Source of the DNA: CAJQGY01 sp964523375
Lineage (GTDB): Bacteria; Pseudomonadota; Gammaproteobacteria; Magnimaribacterales; D2472
Reading direction: 5' to 3'
Length of the DNA stretch: 54,653 bases
Assembly: GCA_964523375.1 (NCBI GenBank)
Contig: CAZFYG010000009.1
Coordinates: forward strand, 1 to 54,653
Shown here: in pieces, positions 23,948-32,764 of the stretch
How positions within the stretch are numbered: position 1 is the stretch's first letter
Layout of the letters: each line of letters begins with the position of its first letter
Notes under the pieces: generated by a model
Databases searched by the model: none
What the model was told of the DNA's origin: nothing
What the model saw: only the letters and a program-made list of their open reading frames with translations
Program-made: the position numbers and the translations under genes

Positions 23948-25225
23948 ATGACTAATCGAAATATAGCTTTTCTACTTTCAATTTTTTTTGTACCTAATGT
24001 CTCTGCTGGTGTTGATTCGGGTGATACGGCATGGATACTTACATCAACTGCACTAGTTTTATTTATGACCCTACCAGGGCTTGCTTTATTTTATGGTGGC
24101 TTGGTAAGAACTAAAAATGTTCTTTCTGTTTTGATGCAGTGCTTTACAATTGCATGCCTTATATCAGTATGTTGGGTTATTTATGGTTATAGTCTTGCTT
24201 TTAAAGGCGATGGAGCTTTTATTGGTGATCTCAGCGCTCTATTCCTCAATGGTGTTGAAAGAGACTCTTTGTCCGGAACTCTTCCTGAGTCAGTTTTTAT
24301 TACCTTTCAAATGACATTTGCAATTATTACACCTGCTTTAGTTGTGGGTGCATTTGCTGAAAGAATGCGATTTGGAGCAATGTGTCTTTTCTCAGTCTTA
24401 TGGTTCACTTTAGTTTACCTTCCAGCATGTCATATGGTTTGGGGTGGAGGCTATCTTGCCAATAAAGGTGTAATTGATTTTGCAGGTGGTTTAGTTGTGC
24501 ATGCTACATGTGGAATTGGTGCGCTTGTTATTGCCATGTATTTAGGTAAGAGAGAGGGCTTCCTTACTAAACCAATGCCTCCACATAACAGAACAATGGT
24601 GATGATTGGAGCATCTATGTTATGGGTTGGATGGTTTGGGTTTAATGCTGGTAGTGCTGTGGCAGCTGATAGCAATGCTGGAATGGCTATGTTGGTAACG
24701 CATATAAGTGCAGCAATTGGAGCATTAACATGGATGGCTATAGAGTGGGTGAAATCAGGAAAAGCAACCATGATTGGTGTTGCAACAGGAATGGTTGCTG
24801 GGCTTGCAACTATAACCCCAGCATCTGGGACAGTAGGCCCGGCTGGAGCTATGTTGATTGGTTTGTTAGCAGGCTCTGTATGCTTTTATGCAACACAAAT
24901 AATTAAATCTACTTTAAAAATTGATGACTCATTAGATGTTTTTCCTGTTCATGGTATTGGCGGTATTTTGGGTATTCTAATGCTTAGTTTAGTTGGCAAA
25001 CCGGAGGGATTTGCTGGCTCTGGTTCTTCTGGGTTTGATAATACCGCCCTTAGTCAGCTTCTTATTCAAGCAGAGGGCATAATTATCATTTGCATATGGA
25101 CTGCAATAACTACATATATTATTTTAAAAACATTAAATATTTTTGTTGATTTAAGAGTGTCTAGGGAAGAAGAAGAGGAAGGTCTGGATATTAGCCTTCA
25201 TAATGAGCAAGGCTACAATTTATAA
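23948..25225 (+). CDS. amtB: Ammonium transporter (Amt family), second copy with signal peptide
   Basis: A 425-residue Amt channel with an E. coli AmtB-like N-terminal signal peptide (FLLSIFFVPNVSAG) followed by DTAWILTSTALVLFMTLPGLALFYGG. Pore histidines lie in GGLVVHATCGIGAL and VFPVHGIGGILGIL, and the family signature is MLWVGWFGFNAGSAV. The C-terminus is longer and acidic (VSREEEEEGLDISLHNE); the region after helix XI is where GlnK acts in E. coli. It is only moderately similar to the preceding amt copy, so it is an old paralogue or an independent acquisition, not a recent duplication. It has its own sigma-54-type promoter. Confidence 0.95.
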   Translation: MTNRNIAFLLSIFFVPNVSAGVDSGDTAWILTSTALVLFMTLPGLALFYGGLVRTKNVLSVLMQCFTIACLISVCWVIYGYSLAFKGDGAFIGDLSALFLNGVERDSLSGTLPESVFITFQMTFAIITPALVVGAFAERMRFGAMCLFSVLWFTLVYLPACHMVWGGGYLANKGVIDFAGGLVVHATCGIGALVIAMYLGKREGFLTKPMPPHNRTMVMIGASMLWVGWFGFNAGSAVAADSNAGMAMLVTHISAAIGALTWMAIEWVKSGKATMIGVATGMVAGLATITPASGTVGPAGAMLIGLLAGSVCFYATQIIKSTLKIDDSLDVFPVHGIGGILGILMLSLVGKPEGFAGSGSSGFDNTALSQLLIQAEGIIIICIWTAITTYIILKTLNIFVDLRVSREEEEEGLDISLHNEQGYNL

Positions 25226-26329
25226 AGAGTTACTATATTGTTTTAAAAAGGTGTCATGCATTTCAACAGGAATGTTTGACATCCTTTTTTGTAAATATAA
25301 ATAAGCATTTAAATAATGTTTATCAATATCTTTAGCGTCTATCTTTTTATTTTTTAATAAAATATCTGCAACATAATTTGTTGAGTGATTCTTGTATAAC
25401 AAATTGATACTTTCTGATATTTTTTCTGCACAATCTGAATAGCTCTCCCCCTCGAATTTAATTTGCTGACCGATAGACAGGAATACATCACCCTTTTCTT
25501 GTGTAATGCCATCTGAGATGCTTCTAAGATCCTCACCCTTTACTTTTGAATACTGCATACCATTATTTATTGCAAACACTTCTTTTGCTTTCAAGATATC
25601 ATTGGGATCGTACTCATATGAAATTGCGACTGGAATTACAGACAAGGTATTCAAGGCTTCAGCTATGGTGTTAGATTTTCTTGATTGTAAATGAATCATC
25701 TTTAAAACTGATGGATCGGTTTCATCAAGCCCATCTTTTGATCGTCCCTGTTTTTGAGCTATCCAAATTGATTCATTTTTATTTAAAATTCTATCTTGAA
25801 TAAATGCAGATGCAGTATTCAAACTATCGTAAATTGCTCTTTTTGATTTACCACTCCTATCTATAATAAAACTTTTATTTAGTCGCATTAAGTCAGAGGC
25901 CCAGCTTTCCTCCAAAAGATTATTACCAACAGCGTTATTTGTAGTTTTTAAATTATTTTTATGCAAAGTGTAATTAAGCAATGCGGAGTCAAGTGTTATG
26001 TCCCTATGGTTTGAGATAAAAAGATATGATTTATTTACATTAATAAAATCTAAACCCTCGACAGTAAAATTTTTGATTGTGTTAGATATTACCTCATCAA
26101 CAATATTTTTAAATACATCCTGATAATCTGAAATAGTTCTAATATTTTTAGCCTTGTTTTTTAAAAGCTGGCCAGCAATAAAGTTTATTAACGGAAGATT
26201 TGATAGCTTGGATAAAATTGGTGATGAAGATATAAAAAGATTTTGTAAATCCTTATTTTTAACTAACCTATTAAGGATAAATGATACCTCTGAATCATCA
26301 TAAGGCCTTATTGAATCAAATTTACTCAT
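25220..26329 (-). CDS. Glycerolipid acyltransferase-like protein (PlsB/PlsC superfamily)
   Basis: A 369-residue protein, probably membrane-associated, that would transfer acyl groups to glycerol phosphates. The acyltransferase block is SYLFISNHRDITLDSALLNY with His108, followed by FIIDRSGKSKRAIYDSL and IWIAQKQGRSKDGLDETDPS, the substrate-binding arginine region. The catalytic motif reads H-x5-D (His108, Asp114) rather than the usual H-x4-D; an Asp also sits two residues after the His. The long N-terminal helical part (1-95) is like that of a bacterial group annotated as 1-acylglycerol-3-phosphate acyltransferases. It overlaps the convergent amt gene by six bases. Confidence 0.7.
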   Translation of the reverse strand: MSKFDSIRPYDDSEVSFILNRLVKNKDLQNLFISSSPILSKLSNLPLINFIAGQLLKNKAKNIRTISDYQDVFKNIVDEVISNTIKNFTVEGLDFINVNKSYLFISNHRDITLDSALLNYTLHKNNLKTTNNAVGNNLLEESWASDLMRLNKSFIIDRSGKSKRAIYDSLNTASAFIQDRILNKNESIWIAQKQGRSKDGLDETDPSVLKMIHLQSRKSNTIAEALNTLSVIPVAISYEYDPNDILKAKEVFAINNGMQYSKVKGEDLRSISDGITQEKGDVFLSIGQQIKFEGESYSDCAEKISESINLLYKNHSTNYVADILLKNKKIDAKDIDKHYLNAYLYLQKRMSNIPVEMHDTFLKQYSNSL

Positions 26330-26389
26330 TAATTTATATCAAAATTGTAAAAATGTATTTTACATTAAATATCTATACAATATTTCCTT

Positions 26390-27118
26390 ATGAAAACATA
26401 TCTTAACTACAAAGGTTTTGAGGTTCTAGCACACAGAGGTGGTTCGTTGGAGTCATACGAAAATACAATTGAATCATTTGAGTATGCAATTAAGCTAGGC
26501 TGCAAGTATATTGAAACTGATGTGCAGTTATCCTCAGATGGAAAGCCTTATATTTTTCATGATGACTCGATAATTCGATTAACGGGCAAAGACCTTATTT
26601 TTAATAATTTGCATAGCAATGAGATAGATAAAATACGAATTTTTGATAACTTTAAAATACCTCTTTTGGAAGATGTTCTTTTAAAGTTTCCCGATACTTA
26701 TTTTCAAATTGATGTGAAAACTGATGAGGTTGCTATGCCAGCTCTTGAGGTTATTCATCAAACACATTCAGAAGAAAGGGTCTGTATTGCCAGTTTTAGC
26801 AGCCATAGACTTGCAAGAGTCCGAAAGGAATATCCAGATATATGCCTCTCAATGGGGCCAAAAGAAATTCTAAGGTTGATTCTCTCAAGTTATGGTCTAT
26901 ATAGAAAGAAGGTTCATGGAGATTGCTTGCAAGTACCCATATATCATCGTGGTCTAAAGATTGTCACTAAGAGGTTTATAAATTTTATTCACTCAAAGGG
27001 TTTGAAAATAGTGGTTTGGACAATTAACGATGAAGAAACCATGAAGAAGCTTTTTGAAATGGGGGTTGATGGCGTCATCACAGATGAGCCTAAAAAATTA
27101 TTTAAACTTATCTCTTAA
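26390..27118 (+). CDS. ugpQ: Glycerophosphodiester phosphodiesterase, cytoplasmic type
   Basis: A 242-residue TIM-barrel hydrolase that splits glycerophosphodiesters into glycerol 3-phosphate and an alcohol. Active-site motifs are VLAHRGGSLESYENTIESF (HR and EN), YIETDVQLSSDGKPYIFHDD (E-x-D and the second His) and the C-terminal VWTINDEETMKKLFEMGVDG with the barrel-closing Trp. There is no signal peptide, so it resembles cytoplasmic UgpQ rather than periplasmic GlpQ. It is divergent from the acyltransferase, so lipid headgroup recycling and glycerolipid synthesis genes share a promoter region. Confidence 0.9.
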   Translation: MKTYLNYKGFEVLAHRGGSLESYENTIESFEYAIKLGCKYIETDVQLSSDGKPYIFHDDSIIRLTGKDLIFNNLHSNEIDKIRIFDNFKIPLLEDVLLKFPDTYFQIDVKTDEVAMPALEVIHQTHSEERVCIASFSSHRLARVRKEYPDICLSMGPKEILRLILSSYGLYRKKVHGDCLQVPIYHRGLKIVTKRFINFIHSKGLKIVVWTINDEETMKKLFEMGVDGVITDEPKKLFKLIS

Positions 27119-27312
27119 TCTTTTTTAATAAAAATACTCAATAAATACCTTTTAGCCAAAATATATATTGGAATTATTATTGATGTAGTAATTAATATTT
27201 CAATTCTCCAATCAAAGTCGATGAGGCTTCTTATAAATGGTGCAATAAAAAATGCAGTAAATGCTCCTAGAATACTGTAAAAAATTATTGATTCTTTGCT
27301 TAAAAGCTTCAT
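27115..27312 (-). CDS. Small two-helix membrane protein, 65 residues
   Basis: ATG 27312 overlaps the stop of the upstream MFS gene (TAATG), which supports this start over the in-frame one at 27345. Two hydrophobic segments (about residues 8-27, IIFYSILGAFTAFFIAPFI, and 36-55) are separated by a short charged loop DFDWRIE, with a basic C-terminal end (IFIKKD). No family is recognised. Coupling to the transporter suggests it acts as a small partner of the transporter or is simply carried in the operon. Its stop overlaps that of the convergent GDPD gene. Confidence 0.6.
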   Translation of the reverse strand: MKLLSKESIIFYSILGAFTAFFIAPFIRSLIDFDWRIEILITTSIIIPIYILAKRYLLSIFIKKD

Positions 27313-28562
27313 TACCTTGCCTTCATTAGTAAAAGCCCGCCACATATAAATAGCATTACTATAGGTAGAAGAGCCATTGTTGTATCTTCAAAATATATTA
27401 AGAAAAATCCTACGAGTAATGGACCCATGAAAGCGCCGGCTTTTCCAAATGTATTAAAAAGCCCGAAAAACTCTCCTGATTTTTCAGGTGGGATAATTTT
27501 TGCGAAGTAACCTCTTGAGCTTCCTTGGATGCCGCCCTGAACGGAACCCACCAGAGCTGCCATTAAATAGAACTCAATGGCTGTTGAGAGCTGTGTTGTG
27601 AATAAAATAATAAAGATATATAAAATAATTGAGAAAGATATGACAAATATATCACCACTTCTCTCTCCAATATGCGACCACATAATTGTTGCGGGAAAGG
27701 CAACAAACTGAACAATAATTAAGCCAATAATGATTGCACTATTATCAAGACCAAGGTTCTTAGCAAATGTAGATGCTAAATATACGACTGTATGCACACC
27801 ATCAATATATAAAAAAAATGCTACTAAAAAAATGAATGCTTTTTTGTGTTTTGAAATTTCTTTAAGAGTACTCAATACGTTTTTAATAGAGTTAAAAAAT
27901 GTATTGGTACCCAATTTTTCTTTAACGACATCACTGTCTTTGTATGAAATCAAAAGAGGTATAGAGAAAGTGAGCCACCAGACAGAAACTGTTAAAAATG
28001 ACCATCTTATAGCGTCTGCTTGAGAATCAAGACCGAAGGATTCTGGATAAAGAGTCATTAATGCATTGATTAAGAATAAAATGCCACCACCTAAGTAACC
28101 CCATGCATAACCATATCCTGATATTTTTGAGAATAAATCAGGGGATGCTATCAAGACGAGAATTTTGTCATAAAGAACCAATGATGCAGAAAAGAAATAG
28201 TTGGCAAGTGCATAAAATACCAATGCATACATCCATGAACCTGATTTAATAAAAAATAGCATGGTGACACATATAACACCAAGTAATATAAAACTTCTAA
28301 AAAGAGATTTTGTACTATTTGAAATATCAGAATAAGAGCCTATTAATGGCGCGGTAAATAATAAAATTATATTTGAAACTGCTAATGCAAAGGATTGATA
28401 AGAAGCTGCTTCAATTTTATCAATGTTTACAGCCCAAAAATCGAAGTAAAAAATTGGAAAAAATGCAGCTACAACAGTAGTTACAAAAGCAGAATTTCCA
28501 ACATCATAAGCAATCCATGATTTAACTTGATTGGAGAAACTTTTTTTAGAATTGGTTTTCAA
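27312..28562 (-). CDS. MFS transporter, UMF1 / Atg22-like family
   Basis: A 416-residue transporter with about 12 helices. The N-terminal VKSWIAYDVGNSAFVTTVVA and the loop APLIGSYSDISNS are typical of the UMF1 (unknown major facilitator) family related to yeast Atg22, which exports amino acids from the vacuole. The substrate in bacteria is not known. The reading frame begins with a TTG at 28562, because no ATG lies between it and an upstream stop; the next in-frame Met is inside the third helix. The stop overlaps the start of the 65-residue membrane protein. Confidence 0.82.
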   Translation of the reverse strand: MKTNSKKSFSNQVKSWIAYDVGNSAFVTTVVAAFFPIFYFDFWAVNIDKIEAASYQSFALAVSNIILLFTAPLIGSYSDISNSTKSLFRSFILLGVICVTMLFFIKSGSWMYALVFYALANYFFSASLVLYDKILVLIASPDLFSKISGYGYAWGYLGGGILFLINALMTLYPESFGLDSQADAIRWSFLTVSVWWLTFSIPLLISYKDSDVVKEKLGTNTFFNSIKNVLSTLKEISKHKKAFIFLVAFFLYIDGVHTVVYLASTFAKNLGLDNSAIIIGLIIVQFVAFPATIMWSHIGERSGDIFVISFSIILYIFIILFTTQLSTAIEFYLMAALVGSVQGGIQGSSRGYFAKIIPPEKSGEFFGLFNTFGKAGAFMGPLLVGFFLIYFEDTTMALLPIVMLFICGGLLLMKAR

Positions 28563-28662
28563 TATATTTAGTTGAAGTTTTTACTCATTCTATATGAAAA
28601 AAATACCTTGTAAAAAATTAAAACATTTAATATATTTCATTAACTATATTTTTGGAGAGATT

Positions 28663-28764
28663 ATGCAAGACAACGAGACAATTAAACAAGGTGCTATATT
28701 TATATTTGGTATTGGTTTTACTATATTCTTATTGGGCTTGGCTGCTGCAATATTTTATAGCTAG
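28663..28764 (+). CDS. Very small membrane protein, 33 residues
   Basis: ATG 28663 to TAG 28762-28764, with a good ribosome-binding site (TTTGGAGAGA) directly upstream. A short polar N-terminus (MQDNETIKQG) leads into one 22-residue hydrophobic helix (AIFIFGIGFTIFLLGLAAAI). Its size and form recall small subunits of respiratory complexes such as CydX, but there is no such complex here, and no family is claimed. It stands alone on the plus strand and its last four bases overlap the HIT gene. Confidence 0.55.
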   Translation: MQDNETIKQGAIFIFGIGFTIFLLGLAAAIFYS

Positions 28765-29102
28765 CCTGGAGGCCAGGAAAATATCCTTCCAGACAACAGA
28801 TGCACATGAAGATGAAATACACTTTGCCCTGCTTTGGCTCCGTTATTAACAACCAATCTAAAAGTATCATCTAGACCTATCCGCGATGCCATCTTCTTTG
28901 CAATTATCATAAGATGACCAAGTACCAAAACATCATCATCATCTGATTTCGAGATCATTGTTATAACTTTTTTTGGTATTATGAGAAGGTGCGTGGGTGC
29001 CTGTGGAGCTATATCATTAATAACAATGCATTTATCATCCTCGTAGATAATATCAGCGGGAATCTCCCTGCTAATAATTTTCTCAAAAAGTGTAGATTCC
29101 AT
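28761..29102 (-). CDS. hinT: HIT family nucleotide hydrolase (HinT-like)
   Basis: A 113-residue protein with the histidine triad QSVFHLHVHLLSGR (residues about 95-108) and the N-terminal IISREIPADIIYEDDKC and DIAPQAPTHLLIIPK typical of HinT. These dimeric enzymes hydrolyse adenosine phosphoramidates, including aminoacyl-adenylate by-products. Length is normal. It ends the three-gene minus-strand group dedA-like, small membrane protein, hinT. Confidence 0.93.
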   Translation of the reverse strand: MESTLFEKIISREIPADIIYEDDKCIVINDIAPQAPTHLLIIPKKVITMISKSDDDDVLVLGHLMIIAKKMASRIGLDDTFRLVVNNGAKAGQSVFHLHVHLLSGRIFSWPPG

Positions 29103-29111
29103 CTTATATTT

Positions 29112-29300
29112 TTAAATAAACCCTCTTAAGGCTCTGAATCCAATATAAAAAATTACTGCGGTCATTATGATTGCTAGTAGTATTATCAACAGATCTCTAA
29201 GCGTCTGGAGCAATCTGCCTTCTTGTTTCATTTTTACTAACCTTAATAATAAAAAAATTATTGCTATTGAACTAACTAAAAGAATAAATAAACTGATCAT
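29112..29300 (-). CDS. Small two-helix membrane protein, 62 residues
   Basis: The ATG at 29300 has GAGG about nine bases upstream and is preferred over the in-frame start at 29327, which lies inside the DedA gene. Two hydrophobic helices (residues about 2-20 and 38-56) flank a basic linker (RLVKMKQEGRLLQTLRD). The C-terminus is RALRGFI. No family is recognised. It sits between a DedA protein (eight-base spacer) and hinT (nine-base spacer). Confidence 0.6.
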   Translation of the reverse strand: MISLFILLVSSIAIIFLLLRLVKMKQEGRLLQTLRDLLIILLAIIMTAVIFYIGFRALRGFI

Positions 29301-29307
29301 AAATACC

Positions 29308-29814
29308 TCAATTAAAGATTGAACCAACGCCCGTTACTAAAACACCAAGAGCTAAGCCCCAGAAAATACAAGCTGTGATATCAGCTAGATAAAACTTTAA
29401 GGTCTTAAGATCAGAAACACCAAGGAGAAACGGAACTAGAGGCCTTATTGCAGGAACGAACCTTCCAATTATAACTGCGTAAGGACCCTTGCTATCAAGA
29501 AATGCTTGAGATTTAGAAATAAGTTTTTTTCTTTTTTGAAAGAACTTGGAGTTAATTAAATTTGGACCAAGAGTTTTACCAAAAAAGAAACCTGACATGT
29601 CTCCTAGATGAGCACCTATTATTGCCATCGGGACCATAATTGATAAGGACAGAGCATCGGCGTTATATATAAATATACATATAGAAAATAATACTGCGCT
29701 TGAAACAATCGCTCCAGAAATGACGAAGGATTCAAGGAAAGCAAAGAAAAGAACAATCAACCAAGCATACTCAACATTTGCAGATAAAAATAATTCAAGC
29801 TTCTCTATATTCAT
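29308..29814 (-). CDS. DedA family membrane protein (SNARE-associated domain)
   Basis: A 168-residue inner-membrane protein, shorter than the usual 190-220 residues. The family core GRFVPAIRPLVPFLLGVSDL, including the conserved functional arginines, is present, as is the acidic membrane-embedded segment AIIGAHLGDMSGFFFGKTLG. DedA proteins are needed for envelope integrity and proton-motive-force balance, and some flip C55-P or phosphatidylethanolamine. The first helix contains AWLIVLFFAFLESF with the conserved Glu. It starts a minus-strand operon with two small genes. Confidence 0.88.
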   Translation of the reverse strand: MNIEKLELFLSANVEYAWLIVLFFAFLESFVISGAIVSSAVLFSICIFIYNADALSLSIMVPMAIIGAHLGDMSGFFFGKTLGPNLINSKFFQKRKKLISKSQAFLDSKGPYAVIIGRFVPAIRPLVPFLLGVSDLKTLKFYLADITACIFWGLALGVLVTGVGSIFN

Positions 29815-29885
29815 AATTAATGATTTTACGTTGTTTTAGTAACTAATTAAAACTATTATTTACTTGCGCAAATTATCTTAAAACA

Positions 29886-30998
29886 ATGATAAAAGAATTT
29901 AACATCAATATCTCTGAAGAAGAAATCAAAGCTCTGAAACAAAAAATATCATTAACAAGATGGCCTGATGAGCTTGATAATGAAAACTGGATTGATGGAA
30001 CTAATATGAAATTTTTAAAAAATCTTTGCGCGTATTGGGTCAATGGCTTTGATTGGAAAAAACAAGAGGATGTTTTAAATAAAATTGGAAGTTACAAATA
30101 TTATTATGGAGATGATTGCATTCACTTTCTGCATTCTAAATCTAGCAATCCTCAGGCAAAAAATATAATTTTTACTCATGGCTGGCCAGGAAGCATTCAT
30201 GAGTTTGTGAAAGTAATTGAGTGTCTTAATAAAGAAACAAAACAAGATTTTAATATTGTATGCCCCTCTTTACCAGGATTTGGTTTTTCATCCAAACCAA
30301 AAAAAAGGGGTACAGATTCAGAAGCAATAGCAAGAATTCAAAATAAATTAATGTTAGAGCTTGGTTATACAAAATATATTGCTCAGGGTGGTGACTGGGG
30401 AGCTACGGTTAGTAAGTGGATGGCGGATCTTTTCCCAGAAAACTGCATTGGTTTACATTTAAATCTTGTAATAGCTTTCCCTCCAGAAAAAAACACAATG
30501 GACGGAGTTACAAGTCATGAAAAAAAGCTACTTAACAATTATGAGAAATATAAATCAAATGGTTATGGTTATTACGAAATTCAAAGAACAAAACCTCAAA
30601 CAATAGGCTACCTTTTAAACGACTCACCTGTTGGTCTTGCTGCATGGATAAGTGAAAAATTTTATGGATGGTTTGAAGAAACTGAAAATAAAATAGTTAT
30701 TACCAATGACGAACTTTTATCTATCATTTCTCTTTATTGGTTTACAGAATCGGGACCCTCCTCTGCAAGACTGTATAAAGAAAATAATGGCCTAGGATTT
30801 TCATTTAACCAGGTATCTCAACCAACTGCAGGAGCTATATTCAAAAATGACATAATGATTCCTCCCAAGATATGGGCTGAAAAAATATACAACCTAGTTC
30901 AGTGGAATGAATATGATGGGGGTCATTTTGCAGCAATGGAAAAACCAAAAGAGCTTGCAAATGATATTGTTAATTTTGCAAACATATTAGGAGAATAG
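29886..30998 (+). CDS. Epoxide hydrolase with EHN domain (microsomal type)
   Basis: A 370-residue alpha/beta hydrolase. The N-terminal EHN domain (1-105) includes LTRWPDEL and NWIDGTNMKFLKNLCAYWV. The oxyanion motif is FTHGWPGSIHEF, the nucleophile is Asp170 in AQGGDWGATVSKWMA, and the His is His347 in DGGHFAAMEKP. Enzymes of this class open epoxides to diols; in marine heterotrophs they are linked to breakdown of terpenoid or unsaturated lipid epoxides and sometimes to juvenile-hormone-like esters. The phytase gene follows at three bases. A TATCTT box lies six bases before the ATG. Confidence 0.92.
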   Translation: MIKEFNINISEEEIKALKQKISLTRWPDELDNENWIDGTNMKFLKNLCAYWVNGFDWKKQEDVLNKIGSYKYYYGDDCIHFLHSKSSNPQAKNIIFTHGWPGSIHEFVKVIECLNKETKQDFNIVCPSLPGFGFSSKPKKRGTDSEAIARIQNKLMLELGYTKYIAQGGDWGATVSKWMADLFPENCIGLHLNLVIAFPPEKNTMDGVTSHEKKLLNNYEKYKSNGYGYYEIQRTKPQTIGYLLNDSPVGLAAWISEKFYGWFEETENKIVITNDELLSIISLYWFTESGPSSARLYKENNGLGFSFNQVSQPTAGAIFKNDIMIPPKIWAEKIYNLVQWNEYDGGHFAAMEKPKELANDIVNFANILGE

Positions 30999-31001
30999 TT
31001 T

Positions 31002-32096
31002 ATGCACATACCTAAAATAAATTCTATTAGAAACTCTAATTTTCTATTTGCAAACACTTTTTTAACATTGTGTATTCTTTCAATCAATATAAATTCCCAA
31101 ACAGTATTTGCAGTTGCTGAAACACCTCAAGTTCCCACAAATGGAGATGCGGATGACCCCGCTATATGGATTAATGAATCTAACCTTGAAAACTCTCTTG
31201 TTTTTGGAACTGATAAATATAATGGTATTTATACATACAACCTCAGAGGTGAGGTAATACATTTTTCAAAATCTGGAAATGTTAATAATATTGATATCAG
31301 ACAGACTAAAAACAAATCAGAAGAAGAAATTACACTATTGTTTGGGTCGAATAGATCAGACAATAGTTTGAGCCTATGGATCATGAATAATGCAAAAATT
31401 AATTCAGATCTTAAAAAAAGTTTATTTAAGCTTTCAGAAAAACCTTCTATAAAGGTCAATGCAAATATGATTGTCTATGGAGTATGTGCAGGCAAACACC
31501 CTGACTTTGGAGATATTGCTTTTATAACTGAGGACAAAGGTTCAAGAGTTCAATTATGGTCATTTGATGGTGAGCGTTTAGTCTTGTTGAAAGAATTCGC
31601 TAATGCCAATGCTACGCAATCTGAAGGTTGTGTTTATGATGATGAAAATCAAACTTTATTTGTATCAGAAGAGCAAGATCGAGGAATTTTGCGAGCATAT
31701 TCACTTAATAAGAATCTAGACTTTTCAAATCCAATAATTATTGATAATAGACTTGGTAATATAGTGGGAGATCCAGAGGGTATTGCGCTTTTTAAGACCT
31801 CTGATAAAGGTGGTTATATTATTTTATCCTCACAAGGTAACAGTAAGTTTAATGTTTATAACAGAAAATCGCCCTATGGTTATGTAACAAGTTTTTCAGT
31901 CAGCGGTAATGATTCTATTGACGCAGTAACAGACACAGATGGAATTGATATATCAACGGTATCAATTAATTCTAATTTTCCAAAAGGAATAGTTGTCGTG
32001 CAGGATGGTTTTAATGAAGGCTATCAAGTTGAAAATACACAAAATTTTAAATTTATATCTGCTAAAGAAGTTTTAAAGGCAATAAATATAAAGTAA
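31002..32096 (+). CDS. Beta-propeller phytase (3-phytase), secreted
   Basis: A 364-residue exported phosphatase. The N-terminus has an unusually long n-region before a hydrophobic core (NFLFANTFLTLCILSI). The mature part starts with the BPP hallmark GDADDPAIWINE, which supplies Ca2+ ligands, and has further blade motifs such as FGTDKYNGIYTYNLRGE, SEGCVYDDENQTLFVSEE and VGDPEGIALF, followed by TDTDGIDI near the end. BPPs release phosphate from Ca2+-phytate and are the main phytases in aquatic bacteria. Good AGGAG spacing precedes the ATG. The nearby Pit transporter, PhoBR pair and type II secretion genes fit phosphate scavenging. Confidence 0.93.
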   Translation: MHIPKINSIRNSNFLFANTFLTLCILSININSQTVFAVAETPQVPTNGDADDPAIWINESNLENSLVFGTDKYNGIYTYNLRGEVIHFSKSGNVNNIDIRQTKNKSEEEITLLFGSNRSDNSLSLWIMNNAKINSDLKKSLFKLSEKPSIKVNANMIVYGVCAGKHPDFGDIAFITEDKGSRVQLWSFDGERLVLLKEFANANATQSEGCVYDDENQTLFVSEEQDRGILRAYSLNKNLDFSNPIIIDNRLGNIVGDPEGIALFKTSDKGGYIILSSQGNSKFNVYNRKSPYGYVTSFSVSGNDSIDAVTDTDGIDISTVSINSNFPKGIVVVQDGFNEGYQVENTQNFKFISAKEVLKAINIK

Positions 32097-32135
32097 GATT
32101 TAGATGTTATTAAACATATGTCTATAAATATATAA

Positions 32136-32732
32136 ATGTCACCAATTGCTAAGCAAGATAGAAGCAGAAAAAGGATAGAAACTATTCTCGCAACTGCTGA
32201 AGATATATTATTAAATAAAGGTATTGAAGAAATAACTATTGCGAATATTTCTGAATTATCTGGACTTAAAAGAACTTCGACGTATAAGTTCTTTCCTAAC
32301 CCAGATGATATAAAGGTTGCTTTAATATCTAAATATATGAACGGGTGTTCTAATTCTTTTTCAACTAAATCAAAAGATATAAAAACTGATCAGCTATCTA
32401 TTGTAATCTTAAAATGTGTAGAAATTTTATATGAATACTTTAAAGAGTTTAAGGGTGCTGAATTAATAATTCTTAACAATACAGTTACCCCGCCCATTAA
32501 TTCAGATGCAATGGCAGGATTGGCTAGCGAAGTTCAAGTTTTCATTGAATCAAATATTAAACTGCCGGGAATGTACAACAAGGATGGTATCTATAGAGTA
32601 TTAACTCAAATAATACTCTCAATCTTCTCATTAAGCGCAAAGGAGGATGGTGAGCTGAATGAAACAGGGAAGATTGAAGCTCATCGTGCAGGTTATGCGT
32701 ATATGCTCAACTGGGTAAAGCAAAGCTCATAA
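32136..32732 (+). CDS. TetR/AcrR family transcriptional regulator
   Basis: A 198-residue repressor-like protein. The N-terminal helix-turn-helix domain (about residues 8-55) contains RKRIETILATAEDILLNKGI and TIANISELSGLKRTSTYKFF. The C-terminal ligand domain is variable and gives no clue to the effector. It follows the phytase by about 40 bases but has its own TATAAA box seven bases before the ATG. The most likely targets are the neighbouring epoxide hydrolase-phytase unit or itself; this is inference from position. Confidence 0.88.
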   Translation: MSPIAKQDRSRKRIETILATAEDILLNKGIEEITIANISELSGLKRTSTYKFFPNPDDIKVALISKYMNGCSNSFSTKSKDIKTDQLSIVILKCVEILYEYFKEFKGAELIILNNTVTPPINSDAMAGLASEVQVFIESNIKLPGMYNKDGIYRVLTQIILSIFSLSAKEDGELNETGKIEAHRAGYAYMLNWVKQSS

Positions 32733-32764
32733 ATGAACCTTGCTTTAAAAACAAAGAAAGTGTT

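Noticed and set aside
22546..25225. The two amt genes as a recent tandem duplication
   Set aside because: The proteins differ in N-terminus, loops and C-tail, with similarity limited mainly to family motifs. They are old paralogues or separate acquisitions.
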